Positions 1-8,073 of a DNA stretch of 64,000 nucleotides are shown piece after piece. The notes under the pieces were generated by a model. That model was not told the origin of the DNA. It was given only the letters and a program-made list of their open reading frames with translations, and did not search any database. Position 1 is the first letter of the stretch. Each line of letters starts with the position of its first letter. This DNA is from Spirosoma terrae (GTDB lineage Bacteria; Bacteroidota; Bacteroidia; Cytophagales; Spirosomataceae): NCBI RefSeq assembly GCF_010435915.1, contig NZ_JAAFZH010000005.1, positions 1 to 64,000 on the forward strand, read 5' to 3'. A program made the translations under genes and the position numbers.

Positions 1-3
1 GAA

Positions 4-2072
4 CTTCTAATCGTACCGTAGTGGAATTGAAATAAAACTTGACCATTCAAATGCAAAACTTTAACCACGCTTCTAATCGTACCGTAGTGGAATTGAAATC
101 TTTACGTTCAGCATCATTACGCTCCTTTTCAATTTCTTCTAATCGTACCGTAGTGGAATTGAAATTTTGATAACTTGCCCAAACAGTTCTATAGGGGTAA
201 TACTTCTAATCGTACCGTAGTGGAATTGAAATAAATTCATAATACTATAATACATAGCGCCGGAGGAACTTCTAATCGTACCGTAGTGGAATTGAAATTT
301 CTAATTAGTGTACCGGTATCGTCTACGACAAACCCTTCTAATCGTACCGTAGTGGAATTGAAATTCTGGATGCGCTGGAACAGCAGAATCAGGAGTTGCA
401 CTTCTAATCGTACCGTAGTGGAATTGAAATGATATAGTAAATTTATCGGATGCCGTATAAGCAGAGCTTCTAATCGTACCGTAGTGGAATTGAAATTTTG
501 TCGAAGGTGAAACCTATACGGTTTTTCATCGGCTTCTAATCGTACCGTAGTGGAATTGAAATTGATGACTAGACCAGGCGATGGGCTAATCAACTGCCCT
601 TCTAATCGTACCGTAGTGGAATTGAAATTAGTAACAGGACTGGGGCCTAACAGGAGAATAGGGCTTCTAATCGTACCGTAGTGGAATTGAAATAGGAATA
701 AACCCGCCCGGAGGGATAGGTAAACTAGTCTTCTAATCGTACCGTAGTGGAATTGAAATTTGTGACGGATACCGCCGATCCGCCAGGAGGTGTCTTCTAA
801 TCGTACCGTAGTGGAATTGAAATATGAGTCGGCGCTGGGCATTGTGGTGCGGGTAAACTCTTCTAATCGTACCGTAGTGGAATTGAAATTCTGAGGGCGG
901 TTCGATCCACGTTTCAGACCCTTCACTTCTAATCGTACCGTAGTGGAATTGAAATTTTGGCCTCGACCAGTAGCTCCATTCGGTTGTACCACTTCTAATC
1001 GTACCGTAGTGGAATTGAAATAATTTTGAAGACAAGTTTTATCTCACGGACGGGCGTCTTCTAATCGTACCGTAGTGGAATTGAAATGTCATTAAGGGCT
1101 GGGAGCAAATGGGCATGGTGCACTTCTAATCGTACCGTAGTGGAATTGAAATGGCAATACCGGCGCGGGTACGGTCACGCTGGCCCCCTTCTAATCGTAC
1201 CGTAGTGGAATTGAAATCAATTTGATAAGTTTGGTAAACTGCCGATCAGTAGTCTTCTAATCGTACCGTAGTGGAATTGGAATAAAGGGATTCGGGCCTG
1301 AAACAAGCCAAAGTTGTCCTTCTAATCGTACCGTAGTGGAATTGAAATGTAACTGAGTCATTGGCAATTACTTGATCATGAATTCTTCTAATCGTACCGT
1401 AGTGGAATTGAAATAACAATCCTTAATCTACAGTACCAAAAATACAATACTTCTAATCGTACCGTAGTGGAATTGAAATACGCTAAACAGGCTCGAATTT
1501 AGCGAACCAGCACACTTCTAATCGTACCGTAGTGGAATTGAAATATGATATTGATTCGCTGGTTTCTGATTTTGAGGAACTTCTAATCGTACCGTAGTGG
1601 AATTGAAATACAGGAATCCAAAACTCAGACGCTATAGCAACCTGACTTCTAATCGTACCGTAGTGGAATTGAAATATATTACCCGGCCCAACATGGACCA
1701 GGACCAGGGGGCTTCTAATCGTACCGTAGTGGAATTGAAATTCTGCCTGGTGCCATGAAGATTATGGCAGCCGCAACCTTCTAATCGTACCGTAGTGGAA
1801 TTGAAATGGTTCGCGTCGTAACGAGTAGACCAGATGGTCTGGCTTCTAATCGTACCGTAGTGGAATTGAAATACGGGAAAGCCTACCGGGAAAACCAGGG
1901 GCGGCTGACTTCTAATCGTACCGTAGTGGAATTGAAATCAAAGCTGATCACCTCCTGGGCATCGCCTACGTTTTCCTTCTAATCGTACCGTAGTGGAATT
2001 GAAATCTGATGGCGGCTGGCTTCTGGTCGCGCTACAACCGGGCTTCTAATCGTACCGTAGTGGAATTGGAAT
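4..2072 (+). CRISPR. CRISPR array, 32 repeats / 31 spacers, cut at its upstream end
   Basis: A 30-bp repeat beginning CTTCTAATCG and ending GGAATTGAAAT recurs at 4, 70, 136, 203, 269, 335, 401, 467, 533, 599, 664, 730, 794, 860, 926, 992, 1058, 1123, 1188, 1254, 1319, 1385, 1450, 1515, 1580, 1646, 1712, 1778, 1843, 1909, 1976 and 2043. Spacers are 34-37 bp and all look different. Only the repeats at 1254 and 2043 deviate, both by A to G at repeat position 27. A degenerate last repeat and the 3' ATTGAAAT (like the AUUGAAA-type 5' handle of Cas6-processed type I/III crRNAs) argue that transcription runs on the + strand and that the leader lies upstream, outside the window. The array probably continues upstream because the window starts three bases before a repeat. 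No cas gene is in the window, so the subtype cannot be decided. Confidence 0.98.
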
Positions 2073-2080
2073 TTTAATAG

Positions 2081-2500
2081 CTACAAGGCTCGTTTTGATC
2101 GCATGGCTTTAAGGTGATGTAACGAACTGTCAGCTGCCAATGCCTTATATTCCTTGGACTCAAGCGCATAAATCGCCATTTTCCCTTCAGCATCATAATG
2201 AATCCCCCAGCCATATCGCTTCGGTAGAGGGGAGGAGCGTAGACAGGGCTGCCCTTTTGAAAAAAAGGTTTGTCGGGCTTCCTCCCGTTCGCTATCGATC
2301 AGTTCATGCTTTTCAGCGTATATGTCGAACAGAACGTCGTCGGATGTGTACACGTATGGATTCTTACGGATAAGCTCAAATTGTAAGCTGGCTACCGAGC
2401 GTTTCTCGTCTTTTTGCGGAGGTGCTTCTCCCTGAAGGGCCGGGCTATCGTCGGCTACTTCAATGAATGTGTTGATGTAATTCGTCGTATGGAGTTTCAT
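2081..2500 (-). CDS. DUF6157 family protein
   Basis: The 139-residue product matches the conserved pattern of the DUF6157 family: an N-terminal LHTTNYINTFIEVADD, a central SLQFELIRKNPYVYTSDDV, and a C-terminal SKGQPCLRSSPLPKRYGWG followed by a KAMRSKR tail. The length is normal for the family and there is no signal peptide or membrane segment, so it is probably cytoplasmic. The biochemical role of the family is unknown to me. The ATG at 2500 is used because the conserved region starts within four residues of it. Its stop codon lies only 8 bp from the last CRISPR repeat and the two are convergent. No terminator hairpin is visible between them, so transcripts of the gene may run antisense into the array. 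Confidence 0.88.
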   Translation of the reverse strand: MKLHTTNYINTFIEVADDSPALQGEAPPQKDEKRSVASLQFELIRKNPYVYTSDDVLFDIYAEKHELIDSEREEARQTFFSKGQPCLRSSPLPKRYGWGIHYDAEGKMAIYALESKEYKALAADSSLHHLKAMRSKRAL

Positions 2501-2718
2501 AGCGGTTGATCGTTAGCAGGACTGTCAAAACCATTTCTGCAACAAAGAAAACCACGACCTGCGACAACCCTATGTCAGTAGTGACTAAAAGAGGTTAATA
2601 CAGAGATCCACAAAATAGGAGCGAGTGGGAATAAGCGATAGGCTATTTTATCGTATAATCATGCTCTGTAATAGTAACTGCTCCAGGAGCAGTGCCTATC
2701 TTTGCCGAAAAAACAGCC

Positions 2719-2844
2719 ATGAATGAGCGTTTCAAGATATGGCTCAAGCGCGTAGGTTGGCTGGGCTTTTTGTTTTTTCTGATTAAAGGCCTGCTTTGGC
2801 TAATTATTCCTTACTTGATTGCAAAGGGTGTTTTCTCTAAGTAG
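2719..2844 (+). CDS. Small single-pass membrane protein (41 aa)
   Basis: A short ORF beginning MNERFKIWLKRVGWLGF encodes 41 residues: a basic amphipathic N-terminus with K/R at 4-11, then one hydrophobic helix over about residues 13-35 containing GFLFFLIKGLLWLIIPY, and a VFSK tail. The basic-then-hydrophobic layout predicts an inner-membrane protein with the N-terminus inside. Short proteins with a similar GFLFFLIKGLLW core are, from memory, common in Bacteroidota genomes and often mislabelled; I know of no function. It stands alone between DUF6157 (divergent) and the FKBP isomerase (convergent). The codon pattern and clean membrane profile make it a plausible real gene, but there is no ribosome-site evidence. 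Confidence 0.55.
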   Translation: MNERFKIWLKRVGWLGFLFFLIKGLLWLIIPYLIAKGVFSK

Positions 2845-2857
2845 TTACTTATAAAAT

Positions 2858-2924
2858 GGTTTATAGTTTAAGGTTTGTGGTTCAGGCTATTGCACTGAAA
2901 ACCATAAACCCCAAACCATAAACC
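2858..2924. repeat. Imperfect intergenic inverted repeat
   Basis: Two 25-bp arms (2858-2882 and 2900-2924) rich in GGTTTATGG/CCATAAACC pair with four mismatches, around a 17-bp loop. It lies between two convergent stop codons (2844 and 2932). It could work as a bidirectional terminator or be a dispersed palindromic repeat; it lacks a clear T tract. Confidence 0.6.
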
Positions 2925-2931
2925 AGTCCAA

Positions 2932-3402
2932 TTAATGATGATGACCACCGGGGCCGTGAACGTGCCCGTGTGCTAATTCCTCTGCGGTAGCTTCCCGAAC
3001 CTCTACCACTTCAACGTCGAAGTGGAGGTTTTGGTCGGCAAGTGGATGATTGCCGTCAACCGTTACTGTATCAGGGCCAACGTTGGTTACAGTAATCAAC
3101 TCGCCCTGGTTGGTCTGGAACTGCATTCCTACCTCTACCGGCTGTCCACCAAAAGCCTGCTTGGGCACTTCCTGAATAAGTTCTGGATTGCGTACACCGT
3201 AGCCTTTTTCGGGGGCGACATCTATTTTAGCCTTATCACCTTTTACTTTTCCTTCGAGCCCATCTTCCATACCTGGAATCAGATTGCCTTTGCCGTGCAG
3301 GTAGTAGAGGGGATCGCGGCCTTCGCTGGAATCTAGAATAGTGCCCGCATCATCGCGCAGGGTATAATGAATAGCCGCTACTTTGTGTTTCGAGATTTGC
3401 AT
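2932..3402 (-). CDS. slyD: FKBP-type peptidyl-prolyl cis-trans isomerase, SlyD-like
   Basis: The product is a 156-residue SlyD-type prolyl isomerase and chaperone, expected in the cytoplasm, helping proline-limited folding. The FKBP part has the signature YLHGKGNLIPGMEDGLEG (about residues 32-49), followed by the inserted flap region with an EVPKQAFGG segment and a closing FDVEVVEVREAT strand. The C-terminus is a short His-rich tail (HGHVHGPGGHHH) like the metal-binding tails of SlyD proteins. I place the start at the ATG at 3402, where MQISKHKVAAIHYTL matches family N-termini; an in-frame start at 3450 would add 16 residues unlike the family. It is convergent with the small membrane gene upstream in the window. 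Confidence 0.92.
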   Translation of the reverse strand: MQISKHKVAAIHYTLRDDAGTILDSSEGRDPLYYLHGKGNLIPGMEDGLEGKVKGDKAKIDVAPEKGYGVRNPELIQEVPKQAFGGQPVEVGMQFQTNQGELITVTNVGPDTVTVDGNHPLADQNLHFDVEVVEVREATAEELAHGHVHGPGGHHH

Positions 3403-3719
3403 ATGATAAACTGTATCGATTGGTTTTAGTAAGAAACAATCGACATGCAAAGTTGGGTTTATTCCCTGAAAATAATTAATTGTTGGAAAACAATTACAGA
3501 CACGTTGGTAAGTTTATCGAGCTATCGAGCACCTGTTTTTTAGTTCTTAATACTGCTTCGGTAAGCCAGTCGGGCGGCCAATCCGTAGTTTTAGATCCAT
3601 AAACTACCGTTTACGAAATATTTTTCGCTCCTCTACCGTTAGGTTGAAACCGGTGTGTGTGACATTGGGGCTTATTCCATAGAATAAGTCGATTTATTAT
3701 CTACCATAAAAACTCGACT
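3403..3719. other. Divergent intergenic region, slyD / fasciclin gene
   Basis: This 317-bp gap separates divergent genes and must hold both promoters. I see a small hairpin at 3671-3688 (CTTATTC/GAATAAG around a 4-base loop), about 30 bp before the fasciclin start, which could sit in its 5' leader. I could not find a convincing TTTG / TAnnTTTG Bacteroidota promoter pair. Confidence 0.5.
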
Positions 3720-4316
3720 ATGAATTCAAAATCGTTTTTCGGCTGGGCACTGGCAGTCGCCCTTTTCGTAGGAGTAGATGCTGCAACCATGGCTCAGGGC
3801 CAGAATTCGGCAACGCAACCCTCAACCGCCAGCACGATGGGTATGCCCGGAAGTGCGTTGAAATCGGGCGTGTCAACTGGAAAGGATTTAACGATTAGCG
3901 CGGCAAAATCGGCCGATCATACTGTTTTGTTTCGGGCGTTACGTGTATCGGGTCTAACCGAACAGGCGAGTAGCAAAGGGCCTTATACCGTTTTTGCACC
4001 TACCAACGAGGCCTTCGATAAATTGCCCGCTGGAACGGTCGATGAACTGATGAAACCAGCCGCTAAGCAAAAACTGGTTAAGTTACTGGCCTATCACGTT
4101 GTGAAAGGTAAACTTACCTCCGACCAGCTTCAGGATGGGCAAAAGCTCAAAACCGTTACGGGCGGAATATTAACCGTAGGTAAGCAGGGCGACGCTGTCA
4201 CCATTACCGATGGAGCCGGAAATACGGCCACCGTGAACGCAGCCGATGTGGAAACAACCAATGGCATTGTTCATTCTATAGATACCGTTTTGATGCCTGC
4301 CGTCAGTACGAAGTAA
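3720..4316 (+). CDS. Secreted fasciclin (FAS1) domain protein
   Basis: The 198-residue protein has a Sec signal peptide (about residues 1-25, ending near ATMAQG), a Ser/Thr-rich linker, and one FAS1 domain over about residues 52-194. Both conserved FAS1 boxes are visible: GPYTVFAPTNEAFDKLP and the terminal region with NGIVHSIDTVLMP, as well as the YHVVKGKL segment between them. FAS1 domains mediate adhesion or matrix contacts, and in Bacteroidota such small single-domain forms are exported to the periplasm or surface; the ligand here is unknown. It is followed by a strong terminator, so it is probably monocistronic. Confidence 0.93.
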   Translation: MNSKSFFGWALAVALFVGVDAATMAQGQNSATQPSTASTMGMPGSALKSGVSTGKDLTISAAKSADHTVLFRALRVSGLTEQASSKGPYTVFAPTNEAFDKLPAGTVDELMKPAAKQKLVKLLAYHVVKGKLTSDQLQDGQKLKTVTGGILTVGKQGDAVTITDGAGNTATVNAADVETTNGIVHSIDTVLMPAVSTK

Positions 4317-4333
4317 GTGTTAATTGGTTTGCA

Positions 4334-4373
4334 ACAATACCGCCAGCCGTATCCTCAGTTGGCGGTATTGTTA
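4334..4373 (+). terminator. Terminator after the fasciclin gene
   Basis: Perfect 13-bp stem (4334-4346 with 4361-4373, AACAATACCGCCA / TGGCGGTATTGTT) with a 14-base loop, 18 bp after the stop codon. Only a weak T-run follows. Confidence 0.75.
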
Positions 4374-4463
4374 TATATAGCAGTCGGAAACATTACGTAT
4401 CCGTACGGGTTAATGTTAAGACAACAGAGTTTAAGTAATTAGCTAACTCGGAAGGAGAACGTT

Positions 4464-4709
4464 ATGGAAAACGAAGAAAAAGAAGACATCATTCGGGCAA
4501 AGCAGGCCATTTCGCCCGCAGGACTGGGCGATCAGTCGGTTGAAGGAACGAGCGGCCCCGGTAGTGAAATCGACCCGGAAGAACTGGCTCCCGACGCACT
4601 TGAAGACGAGTATATGGATGGAGACGAACCGGGCGATAATGTACGTATGATGCATCCAAACCGGAATCCTAATCCCAAACCCGATATTGACAAACCGCCA
4701 TATAGTTAG
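4464..4709 (+). CDS. Small acidic hypothetical protein (81 aa)
   Basis: The ORF encodes an 81-residue, strongly acidic and probably disordered protein: an N-terminal charged helix MENEEKEDIIRAKQAIS, a Gly/Glu/Asp-rich middle with EELAPDALEDEYMDGDEPGD, and a Pro/Asn-rich end NPNPKPDIDKPPYS. There is no signal peptide or known domain and I do not recognise a function. Unusually for this window, a purine-rich AAGGAG lies about 7 bases before the ATG, resembling a Shine-Dalgarno site, which supports translation and this start. It is flanked by terminators on both sides, so it appears to be its own small transcription unit. Confidence 0.72.
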   Translation: MENEEKEDIIRAKQAISPAGLGDQSVEGTSGPGSEIDPEELAPDALEDEYMDGDEPGDNVRMMHPNRNPNPKPDIDKPPYS

Positions 4710-4730
4710 CAGTCTGGCACTGATTAGCAA

Positions 4731-4763
4731 GCGCCCTTATCGAATCGGTAAGGGTGTTTTTGC
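4731..4763 (+). terminator. Terminator after the small acidic gene
   Basis: Short GC-containing stem CGCCCTTA...GTAAGGGTG (with G-U pairs) followed by a T5 tract at about 4757-4761, 20-odd bases after the stop at 4709. Confidence 0.7.
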
Positions 4764-4844
4764 GTTTTTAGGGGAATAAATGCCGGATCGGCTAACCTTA
4801 GGGGCTAATTAGTTGTTTTATATGAAGCTACACTCAACGTGAAA

Positions 4845-6059
4845 ATGGAAAAACGTAAACTATGGATTGGTGCCGCCGTTGTGGTCGCATTAGTCGTTCT
4901 ATTCTTTGTTGGTCGGGAAATCAGTAACTGGCAACAGAACAAGCAGGCTGCCAGCACCGAGCAGGCACAACAGAAGCGCATGGTAGCGCAGGCAAAACAA
5001 ACGCTGCATCAGGTATGTCGATACGCCGATTCGGTTGGTATCGATACGAGCCGTTTTACCGTCGCTACGTCGGCTACGTTCGACGAAATCACCAGCAAGA
5101 CACACCAGCTTTTGATGGAAGCCCGCTACGGTAAGAAACCATCTATGATGGTGTTTGATGGGCTGGACGAAAAGCTGGATTCGGCCTGGGTTGCCAAAGC
5201 CGATACGTCGTTTACACCGTCTTTGCTGAGCAATACGTCGTTTATGCCGTATAAACAGCTGGTTGGGCATTACAACCGGCTCCGTAATCAATCTAAAAAC
5301 AACCCGGCCATTGCCGATTCGTTACGTCTGGTTCGGCAGACGCTAAATTTTTATCGGTATATCAACCGGTTCGAGCCAGATCGGTTTGTGCTGGTGAATA
5401 TTCCGGCGGGGGAATTGAACGTACTGGATAAAACCGGCCGGCATATGCTCCCCGCCATGAGGGTGATTGCGGGAAAGAAAGACAAGCGGACTCCCTGTAT
5501 GACTACGTACATCAAAGATATTGTGGCCTATCCCTACTGGAACGTACCCAAGAGTATTGCCACGAAAGAAATGCTGCCGAAGATTCAGAAAGACGTGGCA
5601 TTTCTGTACAACCAGAACCTGGAGGTGCTGGATAGTCGTAACAAGGTCGTTGATCCGGAAGATGTAGACTGGAACGAATTATCGGAAACGAACTTCCCGT
5701 ACCGGATTCGGCAGGCTTCGGGTTGTGAGAATTCGCTGGGACTAATCAAGTTCGATCTCGAGAATCCGCTGGCTATTTATCTGCACGACACGAACGGACG
5801 GGATCTGTTTACGGTCACCAACGACCGCTGGCGTAGTCATGGCTGTGTTCGCGTTCAGAAGCCCGTTGAGCTGGCCAACTTTGTGCTCGGGAAGGAAACG
5901 TTCGACGCTGGTTTTATGAACCGCTGCTTAATTGATCAGAAACCGCAGACGTTATCGATTCCTAAACCATTTCCAGTGTTTATTACCTACAATGTGGCCG
6001 ATGTGGACGCGGCCGGCCGACTTCGTTTCTACAAGGATGTGTATGAAGTAGCAAAATAA
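4845..6059 (+). CDS. L,D-transpeptidase (YkuD/YcbB-like)
   Basis: This 404-residue protein is an L,D-transpeptidase, which forms 3-3 cross-links or attaches proteins to meso-DAP in peptidoglycan. It has a cytoplasmic tip, one N-terminal membrane helix (about residues 6-24, WIGAAVVVALVVLFFVG), a long alpha-helical region and a YkuD domain in the last ~190 residues. The catalytic motif SHGCVRV is present with the nucleophile at about Cys334, and a His upstream in IYLHDTN. The C-terminal layout resembles YcbB/LdtD-type enzymes, which are larger; the usual PG-binding domain is not obvious. I chose the ATG at 4845 rather than the GTG two codons upstream. A second, unrelated-looking enzyme of the same activity is at 7243-7965. 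Confidence 0.9.
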   Translation: MEKRKLWIGAAVVVALVVLFFVGREISNWQQNKQAASTEQAQQKRMVAQAKQTLHQVCRYADSVGIDTSRFTVATSATFDEITSKTHQLLMEARYGKKPSMMVFDGLDEKLDSAWVAKADTSFTPSLLSNTSFMPYKQLVGHYNRLRNQSKNNPAIADSLRLVRQTLNFYRYINRFEPDRFVLVNIPAGELNVLDKTGRHMLPAMRVIAGKKDKRTPCMTTYIKDIVAYPYWNVPKSIATKEMLPKIQKDVAFLYNQNLEVLDSRNKVVDPEDVDWNELSETNFPYRIRQASGCENSLGLIKFDLENPLAIYLHDTNGRDLFTVTNDRWRSHGCVRVQKPVELANFVLGKETFDAGFMNRCLIDQKPQTLSIPKPFPVFITYNVADVDAAGRLRFYKDVYEVAK

Positions 6060-6242
6060 AAAAGGGCAGAAGGCAAACAAAATGACCTGTTTGCCAATTA
6101 CTACCTTGGTTTGAATCGTCTGGCCATCAGCGGAGTCGTGTTCTGGCGCTGTTTAATCTGAGTCAAGAATACTTCACGCTGCTGATTATCAGGCGATTTT
6201 GTTTGGGAAGCATCAAGAGTAATTTTTCTACTACGTAGTCGT

Positions 6243-7175
6243 ATGCTACTTAATCCTAATTTGAAATTTGCCCGCATGATTCTGATCACCTGGAAGGTCG
6301 ATCTGATTATGATTGCCTTATGCATCGTGGCCTACTGGGTTGAGGTTCATGTTCTGAAAGAATATGTTCATATCCCGGCCGCCATTCCAACGCTTATGGG
6401 CACAGCCATCGCTTTTTTTGTGGGCTTTAACAATAATCAGGCTTACGATCGCTGGTGGGAAGCCCGCACCATTTGGGGGGGAATTGTGAATGATTCCCGA
6501 TCCTGGACCCGCAGCGTATTGTTTTACTCGTTGGGAGCGCAAACGGACTCTAAACTATTCAGCGACCGTTTTGACGAAGCCCAGGCGATTCCGTATCGGA
6601 TGATTAAACGGCATCTGAGTTTTCTGTACGCGCTGAAACGATCGCTGCGTGGTTCTGGCGAAGAAGACTACAAAACGTATCTGGAAGAGGCCGATCAGAA
6701 AACGGTTGCCCGTTTCACGAATATACCGTCGGCCTTGCTGGATTTGCAGAATCAGGACTTGCAGTTGCTGCGGGAACGGAATCAGGTCGATGGTTACGCC
6801 TTTCTGGCGCTCAATGACCTGATCGTTCGATTCAGCGATGGGATGGGTAAATGCGAACGGATTAAGACAACGGTTTTCCCCGTAACCTACATCTATTTTA
6901 CGAGGGTCTTCATCTGGATGCTTATTACGTTATTGACTATGGTCATTGCTGATGAAGCTGGAGCCTGGTCGATCGCTCTGGGGTGGTTAGTCGGGTTTGT
7001 TTTTCACGTAACGCATATCAATGGGCTGAGCCTGATGAATCCCTTCGATGGAAATCCAGCCAGTATTTCGTTGAACGCGATTGTACGTACTATTGAAATC
7101 AATACGCTGGAAACGCTTAAGAATCCACAGGTACCGGCTCCCGTAGAAGCTGTTAATGGGGAGTATATTCTGTGA
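6243..7175 (+). CDS. Bestrophin-family (UPF0187) ion channel
   Basis: The 310-residue membrane protein belongs to the bestrophin/UPF0187 family, pentameric anion (or, in some bacteria, cation) channels of the inner membrane. The family core is visible near the N-terminus: two helices followed by GFNNNQAYDRWWEARTIWGG (about residues 61-80) with the SRSW motif just after. Two further hydrophobic helices lie at about residues 210-260, and the conserved tail NPFDGNPASISLNAIVRTIEI closes the domain. Length is normal for bacterial members. The ATG at 6243 fits family N-termini. It is followed by a hairpin and a convergent L,D-transpeptidase gene. Confidence 0.92.
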   Translation: MLLNPNLKFARMILITWKVDLIMIALCIVAYWVEVHVLKEYVHIPAAIPTLMGTAIAFFVGFNNNQAYDRWWEARTIWGGIVNDSRSWTRSVLFYSLGAQTDSKLFSDRFDEAQAIPYRMIKRHLSFLYALKRSLRGSGEEDYKTYLEEADQKTVARFTNIPSALLDLQNQDLQLLRERNQVDGYAFLALNDLIVRFSDGMGKCERIKTTVFPVTYIYFTRVFIWMLITLLTMVIADEAGAWSIALGWLVGFVFHVTHINGLSLMNPFDGNPASISLNAIVRTIEINTLETLKNPQVPAPVEAVNGEYIL

Positions 7176-7184
7176 GGAAATGAA

Positions 7185-7226
7185 AATGCTACGTCGGACA
7201 GGTTCTGGCTGTTTCGACGTAGCATT
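7185..7226. terminator. Hairpin between convergent genes
   Basis: Perfect 12-bp stem (7185-7196 AATGCTACGTCG with 7215-7226) around an 18-base loop, 10 bp after the bestrophin stop and 17 bp before the convergent stop. Probably a bidirectional terminator; the T-runs are weak. Confidence 0.65.
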
Positions 7227-7242
7227 GTTGATGAGAATTGAC

Positions 7243-7965
7243 CTATAACGAGGCTATTGCATTCGTCAGGTACGCTGAATTTTTGAGGTAGTTATCATTA
7301 GGGGCATACACAAACAGGCACGTGCCACCTTTTACCAATTCGATGATGTTTTTGGAGTCGGCATACGGTACGGCCGGGCATCCCTGACTACGACCTAACC
7401 GACCGTTTTTGCGAATAAAATCTTCACAGACATAATCGGCCCCGTGCAAAACGATGTTCCGGTTGTAGACATTGTCGTTAAATCCTTTTTCGAGTCCTTT
7501 CAATTGCAGCGAAAGGCCGTGTTTGCCCATATACGTGTTGAGCGTCTGATAAAATCCCAGACTACTCTGAAAGGATGAGTTCGTGTTTGAAAATTGCGTG
7601 GCCATCAGATCGCCTGAGTTCTGCCCGTGCGATACATACGTATTAAACAACAGCTTTTTGTTGACCAGATCGACAATATATAACCGTTTTTTGTTGGACG
7701 GCTGGCTCAAATCAACAATCGATATGATTGATTTAGTTGTATCCGTCTTTTGCCACCCACGCAAAGCGTACTCAAAAACGTTTTTCTGCAAACCAGAATG
7801 GGCCAGATTGAGTTGATCATATACATCAAGCCGCGAAAATGTTTTCTTGGCAGGAACAGGCTCTACAACAGGCGAAGCGGCTACGACTTTACGAGTAGAT
7901 TTGAATCCGGTGGTTGCCAGATAAGCTAATCCAAAAACAACCAGAAGCCAAACGACTTTCTTCAT
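7243..7965 (-). CDS. Murein L,D-transpeptidase catalytic-domain family protein
   Basis: The 240-residue product has an N-terminal signal/anchor (KKVVWLLVVFGLAYLATTGF) and a single catalytic domain of the YkuD_2 type (murein L,D-transpeptidase catalytic domain family). Supporting motifs are YIVDLVNKKLLFNTYVSHGQNSG, a NIVLHGADYV segment and the catalytic R-S-Q-G-C-P-A-V (Cys about 10 residues after GRLG), replacing the SHGC seen in classic YkuD domains. It is expected in the periplasm, acting on peptidoglycan stem peptides. The ATG at 7965 is preferred to the GTG at 7971. Confidence 0.88.
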   Translation of the reverse strand: MKKVVWLLVVFGLAYLATTGFKSTRKVVAASPVVEPVPAKKTFSRLDVYDQLNLAHSGLQKNVFEYALRGWQKTDTTKSIISIVDLSQPSNKKRLYIVDLVNKKLLFNTYVSHGQNSGDLMATQFSNTNSSFQSSLGFYQTLNTYMGKHGLSLQLKGLEKGFNDNVYNRNIVLHGADYVCEDFIRKNGRLGRSQGCPAVPYADSKNIIELVKGGTCLFVYAPNDNYLKNSAYLTNAIASL

Positions 7966-8073
7966 AAGCACAAGTGTATATTGTATGGGTTTTATGAGGA
8001 AATGTACTAATAAAACCTGAATCAGCTCGTTTTAATTCGCTGAAAGGCTATCTTTTTGCTTTTAACCGTAAGT

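Noticed and set aside
237..1035. Two minus-strand reading frames (237-992 and 733-1035) with repeated NFNSTTVRLE- and FQFHYGTIR-like peptides
   Set aside because: They are translations of the CRISPR repeat in two frames; the array explains them completely.
2140..2373. Plus-strand frame inside the DUF6157 gene
   Set aside because: It is antisense to a well-matched DUF6157 gene and shows no domain.
6101..6325. Minus-strand 74-residue frame before the bestrophin gene
   Set aside because: It overlaps the bestrophin start on the other strand, is basic and low-information, and has no family match.
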